8,775 bases of DNA from Syntrophobacteria bacterium (GCA_029289015.1 JARFUL010000188.1:1-8775); one strand, 5' to 3'. Positions 1 to 6,698 are shown, numbered from the stretch's first letter. Program-made: numbers and translations. The notes: generated by a model from the sequence alone, not told the origin.

Positions 1-2
1 TT

Positions 3-107
3 TCGAGGGTTAAAATCAGGGCTTCGTTGTACGCGTGTTGGCATAAGCTGATTAAAGAGCCAGTGCTTCACTATTTTGCGACTTCTGAGTATCTCCATAA
101 ATTTTAA
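3..107 (+). CDS. Possible C-terminal end of an upstream gene (partial)
   Basis: From the left edge, one plus-strand frame (codons beginning at position 3) stays open for 34 codons and closes with TAA at 105-107. The translation begins SRVKIRASLYACWHKL and ends YFATSEYLHKF. The other two plus frames stop early (TAA at 11-13, TGA at 49-51). The peptide looks like a plausible protein tail with mixed hydrophobic and charged residues, but I recognise no motif. An open run of this length can arise by chance. If real, it ends 36 bases before the next gene on the same strand and may belong to the same transcript. If it is not a gene, positions 1-143 are simply an AT-rich leader. Confidence 0.25.
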   Translation, partial: SRVKIRASLYACWHKLIKEPVLHYFATSEYLHKF

Positions 108-130
108 AAAGCCTAAAACCATTAAAAAGA

Positions 131-138
131 AAGGAGGT
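131..138 (+). promoter_or_regulatory. Strong ribosome binding site fixing a GTG start
   Basis: AAGGAGGT matches the anti-Shine-Dalgarno sequence almost perfectly and lies five bases before the GTG at 144. It decides the start of the downstream gene, because the next in-frame Met is only at about residue 59. Confidence 0.85.
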
Positions 139-143
139 GGAAA

Positions 144-551
144 GTGAGTTCAAAGGCTGTTTTCAAAGGGGTTGGCGATGACATACAAGAGGCCTGGAAA
201 GAGACCTTTAAGAAGCTGGGTGTCGAGTTCGGCCACGAGGTCCCCAAGGAGTATCTTGATCTCGTACTCAGCGTCACGACTGTTCCCCCACGCCTGGTTA
301 AGAAGCTATTGGTGGAGATGGAAGGCTTCAGCGATTTCACGGTTGTCACTAACTTTGAGGACGGAGCAAAGAGGCTTAAGACCACCATCTCATTGCTGGG
401 TGATGTAACAAACGACTTTCCAAAAGGTGAAATACCGGCTCAGGTTCTCGAAGCCCACAAAGCGGGCATAGAGAAGGCGTGTGTCGCACGCGACAGCTTG
501 TTCGAAATAATTATGGCCGCGGCCAGGCTGTCAAAGCTCGTGCCAGCATGA
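144..551 (+). CDS. Unrecognised 135-residue, probably helical protein
   Basis: I do not recognise this family. The GTG start is supported by a near-perfect ribosome binding site at 131-138. The product is soluble-looking, with no signal peptide or membrane segment. It contains amphipathic stretches rich in Lys, Glu, Leu and Val (for example VPPRLVKKLLVEMEGF around residues 47-62 and IEKACVARDSLFEIIMAAARL around 109-129), so a mostly alpha-helical fold is likely. There is one Cys (about 112) and no obvious metal or nucleotide motif. It ends 31 bases before the metallophosphoesterase gene, which has an equally strong ribosome binding site, so the two are probably co-transcribed. The codons are less GC-biased than in the genes to the right. 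It could be a partner or regulator of the phosphoesterase, but that rests on position only. It is very likely a real gene; its function is unknown. Confidence 0.85.
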   Translation: MSSKAVFKGVGDDIQEAWKETFKKLGVEFGHEVPKEYLDLVLSVTTVPPRLVKKLLVEMEGFSDFTVVTNFEDGAKRLKTTISLLGDVTNDFPKGEIPAQVLEAHKAGIEKACVARDSLFEIIMAAARLSKLVPA

Positions 552-570
552 TCCCTGAAATTTTTTTGCA

Positions 571-577
571 AAGGAGG
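571..577 (+). promoter_or_regulatory. Ribosome binding site of the metallophosphoesterase gene
   Basis: AAGGAGG sits five bases before the ATG at 583. The 31-base gap between the two genes contains a T7 run (561-567 region) but no GC-rich stem before it, so I see no terminator and expect read-through. Confidence 0.8.
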
Positions 578-582
578 CTATC

Positions 583-1341
583 ATGAAATTTATCCATTTG
601 AGTGACCTACACATCCATTCCGACCCAAGTGATAACAACGATGTTGAGAGTGTTCTTGATTATGTTCAAAAAACATATCCGGAGCACCGCCTGATTGTCA
701 CGGGAGATATAGTGGATGACGGACACGAAAGGCAGTATTTGCAGGCTTTAAACTTTCTAGATAAATTCAAGGGCAGGGTTTTCATTTGTCCTGGAAACCA
801 TGACTTCGGGGTAATGGGCAACTTCTATGAGCATGACCGGGCTGAAAGGTTTGACGAGAAGCTATCAGTTCCACTGGAACAGGGCGGCCGCTTCGCGGGA
901 GACAACAACCCCGTGGTCAATATCGTCAGTGAGAATGGGCTGAAGATAATGCTTATAGCTCTGGATACCAACCTCGAAACCAACCACCCCTTCGACTTCG
1001 CGTGCGGGAAGGTTGGGGAAAGACAGCTTGAAGGCCTCGACACCATTCTTTCGAACCCGGCAACAATGAGCATGCCTAAAATTTTTTTCTTCCACCACCA
1101 TCTCTTCACCCACAACAACCCGTTTATGGAGTTAAAGGACGCTTACGATCTGATGCGGACGATCTTCGGAAGGGTCCAGGTGGTGCTGTTCGGACATAAA
1201 CACGTACCCAATCTGTGGAGGAATAGCGGAGGAATCCACTATATTCTGGCTGCTGACAATTCCCCAGGCAAAAACTTTGCCCGTGAAATTACGGTTAGGG
1301 GCATTGATGATATAGAAGTAGACGATATTCGAATAGCATAA
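583..1341 (+). CDS. Calcineurin-like metallophosphoesterase (class III phosphodiesterase type)
   Basis: A 252-residue protein with the full set of metallophosphoesterase motifs in order: D8-L-H10 in SDLHIHSD, GD at 41-42, GNHD at 71-74, a His cluster HHH at 171-173, and GHKH at 204-207. These residues normally bind two metal ions and hydrolyse phosphomono- or phosphodiesters. The length and motif spacing resemble the CpdA/cyclic-nucleotide phosphodiesterase group, but the substrate cannot be read from the sequence; nucleotides, lipids or other phosphoesters remain possible. There is no signal peptide, so it is presumably cytoplasmic. ATG start with AAGGAGG five bases upstream. It follows the unknown 135-residue gene and ends 12 bases before the stop of the convergent DUF218 gene. 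Base composition is lower in G+C than the rest of the window, which could mean separate ancestry. Family assignment is firm. Confidence 0.95.
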   Translation: MKFIHLSDLHIHSDPSDNNDVESVLDYVQKTYPEHRLIVTGDIVDDGHERQYLQALNFLDKFKGRVFICPGNHDFGVMGNFYEHDRAERFDEKLSVPLEQGGRFAGDNNPVVNIVSENGLKIMLIALDTNLETNHPFDFACGKVGERQLEGLDTILSNPATMSMPKIFFFHHHLFTHNNPFMELKDAYDLMRTIFGRVQVVLFGHKHVPNLWRNSGGIHYILAADNSPGKNFAREITVRGIDDIEVDDIRIA

Positions 1342-1353
1342 AAGAGGTAAAGC

Positions 1354-1938
1354 TTAGCCCCCGGATTTTTTACAAAGGCCAGCGGGCAGGTCATACACAA
1401 AGAGCTTAATAAGCGCGAGCGCCTCCCTCCCCGCCCACTTGGCCGCGGCCTTGTAGTTGCCCCTCGCGACGAAGCGCCGCAGCACGCCCCACGCGGGCGC
1501 GGGCCGCACCTTGAGCCCGCGGGCCCTGAAGCTCTGGCGGAATAAAATCCACGCCCTGAGGATGTGCAGCGGGTCCGTGACGAGGAGCGCTTCCCTGAGG
1601 CCGCTCTGGATCATCATCCTTGTCGCGGCCCGCGCGTTCTCAAGGGTGGAGAGGGACTCGCACTCAAGGAGGATGGACTCGTCGAGGCTCTGAGAGAACC
1701 CCTGGCCGTAGCGGTCCGACGCGTAGCCGAGGCCGTAGTCCCTGAAGGCTTCCGCCTCACTGAGAGGCCCGCTTGCCGGCCCGCCGCAGATAAAGAGCCG
1801 GCAGCGGGGGTGCGCGGCCCTGAAGAGCTCCACCCCCCTCTCCATCCTGGCCCGGCCCACGGAGTTGGGGAGCCCGCTCCTGAGGAGCTTCGCGCCCAGC
1901 ACGATGACCGCCACCTCGCGCTCCGGCCGCGCCATCAC
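1354..1938 (-). CDS. DUF218/YdcF-family protein
   Basis: 194 residues with the hallmarks of the DUF218 (YdcF/ElyC/SanA) family: VIVLGAKL near the N-terminus (11-18), an Arg pair around R32-R34, CGGPASG at 51-57 followed by E62, the ExxSxxTxxNA pattern at about 95-103, and LVTDPLHILRA at 119-129. Family members have a Rossmann-like core; some act in envelope biogenesis, but the reaction of most is unknown. No N-terminal membrane segment is present, unlike ElyC or SanA, so this is a soluble, YdcF-like form. The start is either GTG at 1938, overlapping the upstream stop as GTGA, or the adjacent ATG at 1935, giving TGATG. Both imply translational coupling to the DUF89 gene, with only a weak G-rich ribosome binding site. 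It ends 12 bases from the convergent phosphoesterase gene with no terminator visible between them. Confidence 0.9.
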   Translation of the reverse strand: MMARPEREVAVIVLGAKLLRSGLPNSVGRARMERGVELFRAAHPRCRLFICGGPASGPLSEAEAFRDYGLGYASDRYGQGFSQSLDESILLECESLSTLENARAATRMMIQSGLREALLVTDPLHILRAWILFRQSFRARGLKVRPAPAWGVLRRFVARGNYKAAAKWAGREALALIKLFVYDLPAGLCKKSGG

Positions 1939-2789
1939 TCAGCCCCCGGCTGGAACGCGGCCACGAACTGGCCCTTTGCAACCCCGAGGTAGCGGGCCAC
2001 AGGGGGGCACTTGGCCATGACCAGGTGAAATATCCTCGGGTCATTGGCCTCGTAGAGGGTCTCCACGTGGCCCATGCCCTTCGCGATTATGACGTCCGCG
2101 CGCGCGTAGAGGGCGAGGAACCCCTCGGAGCACTCCTCATGCACCAGCCCCACGGTCCGGGCGCCGGTGGAGACCACCTCGGGGAACATGTCGCGCACGC
2201 CGGTGCGGGCCAGGTCTTCCAGGGTGACGTCGTTCTGCGCGGGGCCGCCCTTCACCGCGTAGAGAGCCCTGTGGCCCATCTCACCGAGATGCTTCATCAG
2301 GGGAAGGTCAAAGAAGGGCTCCCCCGCGTTGTCCGCGAGGAAGAGAACAAGGCTTGGGTTTTCGGAAAGCCTCTCAGCCAGCTCCTCCCGCTGGTCCCTC
2401 GCGAAAGAGATGTCCCCCGCGAGGTCCCTTTCCACCTCCTGGTGATCCCTGAAGAAGTCGAGGGTGTTTCCCAGGGCCGCGAGGGTGATGAGAGGGCCCA
2501 GCTCCCGCGGGAATCTTCCCGTCACGCCAGGGGCCGCGGCGCGCGCGAACTCGATCTCTGAGAGCTTCGCGTCGAGGTAGGGGTCCTTGTTGCCAGTGCG
2601 ATTGATGATTGCCCGGTGGAACCGGTTGGCAATGGTTGCGGGAGACTCTCCCCGGCTGAGCCCCTCCTCGATGATCTCGAAACCCTCCCGGGTGGCCCTG
2701 GCCCCGTCCCCGGGGAGCGCGCGGGCCATCTTCACCGTCCGCCGGACGTTCTCTCTCAGGCACGAATGGCACTCTTTCTGGGGTCGCAT
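1935..2789 (-). CDS. DUF89/ARMT1-like damage-control phosphatase (prokaryotic subfamily)
   Basis: 284 residues, about the length of archaeal and bacterial DUF89 proteins (the COG1578-type subfamily). Visible motifs: an N-terminal CxxC pair (C7, C10), LGNTLDF at 106-112, the metal-site signature DNAGEPFFDLPL at 153-164, K180-G-G-P-A-Q-N-D-V-T, KGMGHVET at 237-244, and a late Cys in AKCPPVA (259-265). DUF89 enzymes are metal-dependent phosphatases proposed to remove damaged or side-product sugar phosphates and related metabolites; the exact substrate here is not predictable. From memory the late motif is usually KGxGN-E, and His takes the Asn place here. The ATG at 2789 has no strong Shine-Dalgarno. 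It is the first gene of a minus-strand pair with the DUF218 gene and is divergent from the EF-G gene, so 2790-2968 should contain its promoter, although I could not pick one out. Confidence 0.9.
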   Translation of the reverse strand: MRPQKECHSCLRENVRRTVKMARALPGDGARATREGFEIIEEGLSRGESPATIANRFHRAIINRTGNKDPYLDAKLSEIEFARAAAPGVTGRFPRELGPLITLAALGNTLDFFRDHQEVERDLAGDISFARDQREELAERLSENPSLVLFLADNAGEPFFDLPLMKHLGEMGHRALYAVKGGPAQNDVTLEDLARTGVRDMFPEVVSTGARTVGLVHEECSEGFLALYARADVIIAKGMGHVETLYEANDPRIFHLVMAKCPPVARYLGVAKGQFVAAFQPGAE

Positions 2790-2808
2790 GAATGAAGGTT
2801 ACCACCAA

Positions 2809-2865
2809 AGCGCGAGCCGCGGCAAGAGAGAGGTTTTTCGGGCTTTAGACAGCGCGGCCGCGGCA
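2809..2865. repeat. Imperfect direct repeat in the divergent intergenic region
   Basis: AGCGCGAGCCGCGGCA (2809-2824) recurs as AGCGCGGCCGCGGCA (2851-2865), identical except for one missing A. Each copy contains the palindrome GCCGCGGC; the palindrome centres are 41 bases apart, about four helical turns. It could be a pair of regulator sites upstream of the EF-G promoter, or chance in GC-rich DNA: the shorter core GCCGCGG also turns up inside several genes of this window. Confidence 0.4.
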
Positions 2866-2874
2866 TACTTTATC

Positions 2875-2904
2875 TTGACTATTTTCGCGTTATTGAGCTA
2901 GATT
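2875..2904 (+). promoter_or_regulatory. Candidate sigma70 promoter for the EF-G gene
   Basis: TTGACT (2875-2880) is a good -35 element. It is followed after 18 bases by TAGATT (2899-2904), a fair -10. The DNA changes from GC-rich to AT-rich exactly here. A second possible -10, TATAAA at 2928-2933, has only a poor -35 partner. The ribosome binding site further on (AGGAAAGGG, 2954-2962) precedes the ATG at 2969. Confidence 0.45.
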
Positions 2905-2968
2905 TTTATTTCACCTGAAAACAATACTATAAAGGCATAATCACCCCTAAATCAGGAAAGGGCCCCAT

Positions 2969-5053
2969 ATGAGTAAAGACATCGCCAAGACACGCAACGT
3001 TGCCCTGGTCTCCCACGGTGGAGCCGGCAAGACCTCTTTGGCTGAGGCGATCCTCTTTGATGCCGGCGTTACCAAGCGTTTGGGAAAGGTGACGGACGGG
3101 ACATCGGTGATGGACTTTGAGCCGGAGGAGGTCAAGCGGCAGATAACCATCTCCGCCGCGTTCAACACAGCCACCTGGAAAAAGCACAAGATAAACATAA
3201 TAGACACCCCCGGCGACTTCAACTTCCTCTCGGACACCCGCGCGTGCATCATGGCCGCAGACTTCGCTATTATCCTGGTGGAGGCCATAGACGGGGTGAA
3301 GGTGCAGACGGAGAAGGTCTGGGAGTTCGCCGAGAACTTCAATCTTCCGAAGATCGCGCTGATAAACAAGATGGACCGGGAAAGGGCCGACTTCTTCAAG
3401 ACCGTAAACGACATCGCGTCCACCTTCAACGTCCGGGTGGTCCCGGCCCAGCTCCCCCTGGGCAAGGAGGATAGCTTCTGCGGCGTGGTGGACCTTCTGA
3501 CCCAGAAGGCCTTTCGCTACAGCACCGACGAGTCCGGGTCCTTCGAGACCGAGGACGTGCCCCCGGATATGGCCGAAGACGTGGCCACCTACAGGCTGGA
3601 GCTCATGGAGGCGGTGGCCGAGGCGGACGATGACCTCCTGGAGAAGTACCTGGAGGAGGGCGAGCTCACTGCGGAGGAGATCAACCAGGGGCTGAGGAAG
3701 GCCATAGTCCAGGGAACCTTCCTGCCCGTTATCCCGGGCGCGTCCTTCAAGAACATAGGCGTAAAGCACCTTCTGGACTTTATCGTGGATTTCTGCCCCT
3801 CTCCTTTAGACATTCCCCCGAGGAAGGCAAAGGGGCCGGACGGGAGCGAGGTGGAGGTGGCTCCCGACCCCGACGGCCCCTTCTCCGCGCTGGTGATAAA
3901 GACCGTCACCGACCCCTACGCGGGCAGGCTCTCCGTGTTCAGGGTCTTCTCCGGGAGCCTGAGCTCCGACTCCAGCGCGCTCAACAGCTCAAAGGGTGAA
4001 AAGGAGCGGTTCGGCAACTTCCTGATCATCCGGGGCAAGAGCCAGGAGCATGTCTCGGAAGCCGCGACCGGCGACGTGGTGGCCGTGCCCAAGCTGAAGG
4101 AGACCGGCACCGGAGACACCCTGAGCTCCGAGAAGAGGCCCGTAATATTCCCGGTGCAGGAGCCGCTGCCCCCCATCATCAGCCTCGCGGTGAGCCCCAA
4201 GACCAAGGGCGAGGAGGACAAGGTCTTCACCTCCCTGGCCAGGGTCCTGGAGGAGGACCCCACCCTGAAGCTGAGGAGGGACGAGGAGACCAAGGAGATG
4301 ATCCTGAGCGGCATGGGGGAGATACATATAGAGGCCGCGACGGAGAGGCTCAGGCGGAAGTTCGACGTGGAGGTGGACCTCGCTCTGCCCAAGGTGCCCT
4401 ACAAGGAGACCATCAAGACCAGCACCGAGATCCAGAACCGCCACAAGAAACAGTCCGGCGGCCGGGGGCAGTTCGCGGACGTCTCCCTCAGGATCGAGCC
4501 CCTGCCCCGGGGCGAGGGTTTCCAGTTCGTGGACAAGATCGCGGGCGGCGTGATCCCCAAGCAGTATATCCCCGCGGTGGAGAAGGGGGTGGTGGAGGCC
4601 ATGGCCGATGGGGTTCTGGCCGGCTACCCCGTGGTGGACATCCAGGTCGCGGTCTTCTTCGGCAAGACCCACCCGGTGGACTCCAGCGAGCTCGCGTTCA
4701 AGATCGCCGCGTCCATGGGGTTCAAGAAGGGGTTCCTGGAATGCAAACCCACGCTGCTGGAGCCGGTCATGACCATGGAGGTGGTGGTGCCCGAGGAGTT
4801 CATGGGGGACATCATGGGCGACCTCAACTCCCGCAGGGGCCGGATTCTCGGCATGGACGCGAAGGGCAGGAACCAGGTGATCAAGGCCCAGGTTCCCCTG
4901 GCCGAACTCCTCCAGTATGCGCCGGAGCTGAGGTCCATAACCGCGGGCCGGGGGGTCTTCACCATGGGCTTTTCCCACTACGACGAGATGCCCGAGCAGA
5001 TCAAGGAGAAGATAATCGCGGAGGCCAAGGCCGCGAAGGAGGAGGGTGAGTAG
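2969..5053 (+). CDS. fusA: Elongation factor G-like translational GTPase (EF-G2 type)
   Basis: 694 residues, the usual length of EF-G, which uses GTP to drive translocation or ribosome recycling. G-domain motifs: P-loop SHGGAGKTS (15-23), switch I RQIT (57-60), DTPG (79-82), NKMD (133-136) and GASFKN (257-262). Domain II follows at about 300-395, domain III includes LSGMGEIHIEAA (447-457), domain IV has SGGRGQF (496-502) and THPVDSSELAFKIAAS (567-582), and domain V runs to about 670. Three sites differ from standard EF-G: the P-loop reads GGAGKT instead of IDAGKT, switch I RQIT instead of RGIT, and DTPG is followed by Asp instead of the catalytic His. These resemble EF-G2-type paralogues, so a second, canonical fusA in the rpsL/rpsG/tuf cluster is expected elsewhere. 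ATG start with AGGAAAGGG upstream. The downstream gene begins at the very next base. Confidence 0.93.
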   Translation: MSKDIAKTRNVALVSHGGAGKTSLAEAILFDAGVTKRLGKVTDGTSVMDFEPEEVKRQITISAAFNTATWKKHKINIIDTPGDFNFLSDTRACIMAADFAIILVEAIDGVKVQTEKVWEFAENFNLPKIALINKMDRERADFFKTVNDIASTFNVRVVPAQLPLGKEDSFCGVVDLLTQKAFRYSTDESGSFETEDVPPDMAEDVATYRLELMEAVAEADDDLLEKYLEEGELTAEEINQGLRKAIVQGTFLPVIPGASFKNIGVKHLLDFIVDFCPSPLDIPPRKAKGPDGSEVEVAPDPDGPFSALVIKTVTDPYAGRLSVFRVFSGSLSSDSSALNSSKGEKERFGNFLIIRGKSQEHVSEAATGDVVAVPKLKETGTGDTLSSEKRPVIFPVQEPLPPIISLAVSPKTKGEEDKVFTSLARVLEEDPTLKLRRDEETKEMILSGMGEIHIEAATERLRRKFDVEVDLALPKVPYKETIKTSTEIQNRHKKQSGGRGQFADVSLRIEPLPRGEGFQFVDKIAGGVIPKQYIPAVEKGVVEAMADGVLAGYPVVDIQVAVFFGKTHPVDSSELAFKIAASMGFKKGFLECKPTLLEPVMTMEVVVPEEFMGDIMGDLNSRRGRILGMDAKGRNQVIKAQVPLAELLQYAPELRSITAGRGVFTMGFSHYDEMPEQIKEKIIAEAKAAKEEGE
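5041..5047 (+). promoter_or_regulatory. Ribosome binding site inside the end of the EF-G gene, fixing a TTG start
   Basis: GGAGGGT lies within the last codons of the EF-G gene and six bases before the TTG at 5054. Its position supports TTG as the start of the mogA-like gene and suggests translational coupling across the stop codon. Confidence 0.75.
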
Positions 5054-5548
5054 TTGCCTTCCTTCAGGGCCGCGGTGCTCACCGTGAGCGAAAAGGGCGC
5101 GAGGCGCGAGCGGGAGGACCTCTCCGGGCCGGCCCTGGCCTCACGGCTTCAGGATGCGGGGTTCAGGGTCGAGGCCCGGGCCGTGGTGCCAGACAACGAG
5201 GAGGCCATAGCGAGAGAGCTCATCAGGTGGGCGGACGAGGAGTCCTTGGACCTCATCGTTACCACCGGCGGCACGGGATTTTCCCCCTCGGACGTCACCC
5301 CGGAAGCCACCCTCAAGGTGCTGGACAGGGAGACGCCGGGCCTGGCCGAGGCCATGCGCCTGAGCTCCCTCAAAAAGACACCCCGCGCGATGCTCTCCAG
5401 GGGCAGGGCCGGAATCCGGGGCGCGACCCTGATCGTCAACCTGCCGGGAAGCCTGAAGGGCGCGCTGGAGAACCTGGACGCGATCATCGAAGCCCTGCCC
5501 CACGGCCTCGAGAAGCTCAGGGGCGATCCTTCGGACTGCGGGGGTTGA
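5054..5548 (+). CDS. mogA: MogA/MoaB-family molybdopterin adenylyltransferase
   Basis: 164 residues covering one MoCF-biosynthesis domain. The N-terminal strand AAVLTVSEKGA and the EDLSG (21-25) segment are typical. TTGGTG at 70-75 followed by SPSDVTPEA (77-85) is the family signature, with D80 matching a functionally important Asp of E. coli MogA. GIRGATLIVNLPGS (120-133) and LPH (148-150) complete the site. MogA activates molybdopterin by adenylation before molybdenum insertion; single-domain MogA and MoaB cannot be separated with confidence here. The start is TTG immediately after the EF-G stop TAG, with GGAGGGT six bases upstream; the next in-frame Met is at residue 101, inside the domain. 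No other cofactor genes are in the window, so pairing with EF-G probably reflects shared transcription rather than shared function. The 3' end overlaps the convergent MscS gene by 32 bases. Confidence 0.92.
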   Translation: MPSFRAAVLTVSEKGARREREDLSGPALASRLQDAGFRVEARAVVPDNEEAIARELIRWADEESLDLIVTTGGTGFSPSDVTPEATLKVLDRETPGLAEAMRLSSLKKTPRAMLSRGRAGIRGATLIVNLPGSLKGALENLDAIIEALPHGLEKLRGDPSDCGG

Positions 5549-6689
5549 CCGCGCTCTGGGCCTGAGCGGCCTCGTCCTCCTCGCGTTCAGACTCCCCGGG
5601 AACAACGTGCATGTATACGTCCCTCTTGGGATAGGGAATCTCTATCCCCTCCCGGTCAAAGACCTCCTTGATGTTGTCAGTAACGTAGGAGATGGCGTCC
5701 ATCCTCTTGCGCGCGTCCTTTATCCAGATCCTCAGCTCCAGGTCCACTGAGGACTCCCCAAAGGACCTCACCACCACCGCGGGCGCCTTGCGGCCCTCCT
5801 TGATCGCCCACTCAAACCCGTTCGCCACCTCCAGGCAGAGGTTCTTGGCCTTCTTGAGGTTTGCGGTGTAGGAGACCCCTATGGGAATCCTCACCCGGAT
5901 GTCTTCGGAGAGGGTGGTGTAGTTGACTATGTCCCGGCGCATTATCTCGTTGTTGGGGATGACCACGATGATGTTGTCCGTGGTGCGGATCTTGGTGGCC
6001 CGGATGCCGATGTCTATGATGTCGCCCCAGGTGGCCGAGTTCTTCGGCGCGGACCAGACCTCGATGCGGTCCCCCACCTGGAAGGGCCTGTCTATGAGCA
6101 ACAGCACCCCCGCGATGAGGTTGCTCAGGGTGTCCTTTGCGGCAAATCCCACCGCGATCCCCACAACCCCCGCGCCCGCGACGAAGGGCATCACGTTGAC
6201 CCCCAAAACGTCCAGGGCCAAAATCACGGCCAGGGCATAGATCAGGAAGCCCGCGAACCTGTTGATGAGGGAGAAGACCACGTCGTCCATCTTGGACTCC
6301 GTGAGCACCGCGACCCTCTCCTCCATGAACTCTGCTAGCTTTACCACCACCTCTTTGACGGGCCCCGCGAGGATCAAAATGGTGGCCGCGTAGAAGATCC
6401 TGTCCACCACCGGGGCCTTGAGGAGCTGGACCATGATCCCCAGGGTGGAGATCAGGATCACGTAGCCCCCCGCTTTCCGGATGAGGGGCAAAAGGTAGGG
6501 GTTCTTGGCAAAAAACGTTTGTTCCTGGACCTTTACCTCGAATTTGTTAAAGAAGTACTTGAATAATCTCCAGGCCACGTACGCGCCCGCGGCCAGGGCC
6601 AGAATCTTCGCGCCCATGATGAGAAGCTCGTAGGACTGCTCCTTGAGCCTCATGAGAATGTTGTCCAGAGTGTTCGCCTGGTTTTCCAT
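5517..6689 (-). CDS. MscS-family mechanosensitive channel
   Basis: 390 residues, longer than E. coli MscS (286), with extra N-terminal membrane helices. Hydrophobic segments lie at about 22-46, 66-90, 97-118 and 141-163, then the Gly/Ala-rich pore helix at about 166-199 (PFVAGAGVVGIAVGFAAKDT). DRPFQVGDRIEV (200-211) opens the cytoplasmic beta domain, which contains VVIPNNEI (241-248); an alpha/beta cage follows to IPYPKRDVYMHV. The last 20 or so residues are acidic then polar and probably disordered. Such channels open under membrane tension to release solutes on hypo-osmotic shock, in the inner membrane. ATG start with GAGGTG five bases upstream; that site overlaps the TGA of the Mut7-C gene, so the two are likely coupled. 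It is the last gene of the operon, and its stop lies inside the convergent mogA-like gene. Confidence 0.95.
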   Translation of the reverse strand: MENQANTLDNILMRLKEQSYELLIMGAKILALAAGAYVAWRLFKYFFNKFEVKVQEQTFFAKNPYLLPLIRKAGGYVILISTLGIMVQLLKAPVVDRIFYAATILILAGPVKEVVVKLAEFMEERVAVLTESKMDDVVFSLINRFAGFLIYALAVILALDVLGVNVMPFVAGAGVVGIAVGFAAKDTLSNLIAGVLLLIDRPFQVGDRIEVWSAPKNSATWGDIIDIGIRATKIRTTDNIIVVIPNNEIMRRDIVNYTTLSEDIRVRIPIGVSYTANLKKAKNLCLEVANGFEWAIKEGRKAPAVVVRSFGESSVDLELRIWIKDARKRMDAISYVTDNIKEVFDREGIEIPYPKRDVYMHVVPGESEREEDEAAQAQSAVNPRSPKDRP

Positions 6690-6698
6690 GATCCCACC

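Noticed and set aside
38..55. TTGGCATAAGCTG resembling a sigma54 site
   Set aside because: The GG is not followed by GC at the required ten-base spacing, so the -12 element is missing.
76..103. Possible promoter TTGCGA - 16 bases - TAAATT before the first gene
   Set aside because: Each element matches the consensus at only four of six positions in AT-rich DNA where such matches are common.
1339..1376. Possible bidirectional terminator between the convergent phosphoesterase and DUF218 genes
   Set aside because: There is a C-run and a T-run (GCCCCCGGATTTTTT), but no inverted repeat that could form a stem; the T-run is simply the Lys-Lys codons of the DUF218 gene on the other strand.
1441..1450. 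Perfect palindrome GGCCGCGGCC
   Set aside because: It lies inside the DUF218 coding sequence in GC-rich DNA and is best explained by Ala codons.
1564..2561. Plus-strand open frames opposite the DUF218 and DUF89 genes (1564-1992 and 2025-2561)
   Set aside because: Both lie antisense to genes with clear family motifs, have no ribosome binding site and show low-complexity Arg/Ala/Gly/Glu composition.
2928..2933. TATAAA as an alternative -10 box for the EF-G gene
   Set aside because: The sequence 17 bases upstream (TTTATT) is a poor -35; the TTGACT/TAGATT pair is better overall.
3989..4978. Long minus-strand open frame opposite the EF-G gene (and another at 2927-3769)
   Set aside because: These are antisense to a well-conserved gene. 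They arise because GC-rich codons leave few stops on the other strand, and the translations are His/Leu/Gly-rich without any family motif.
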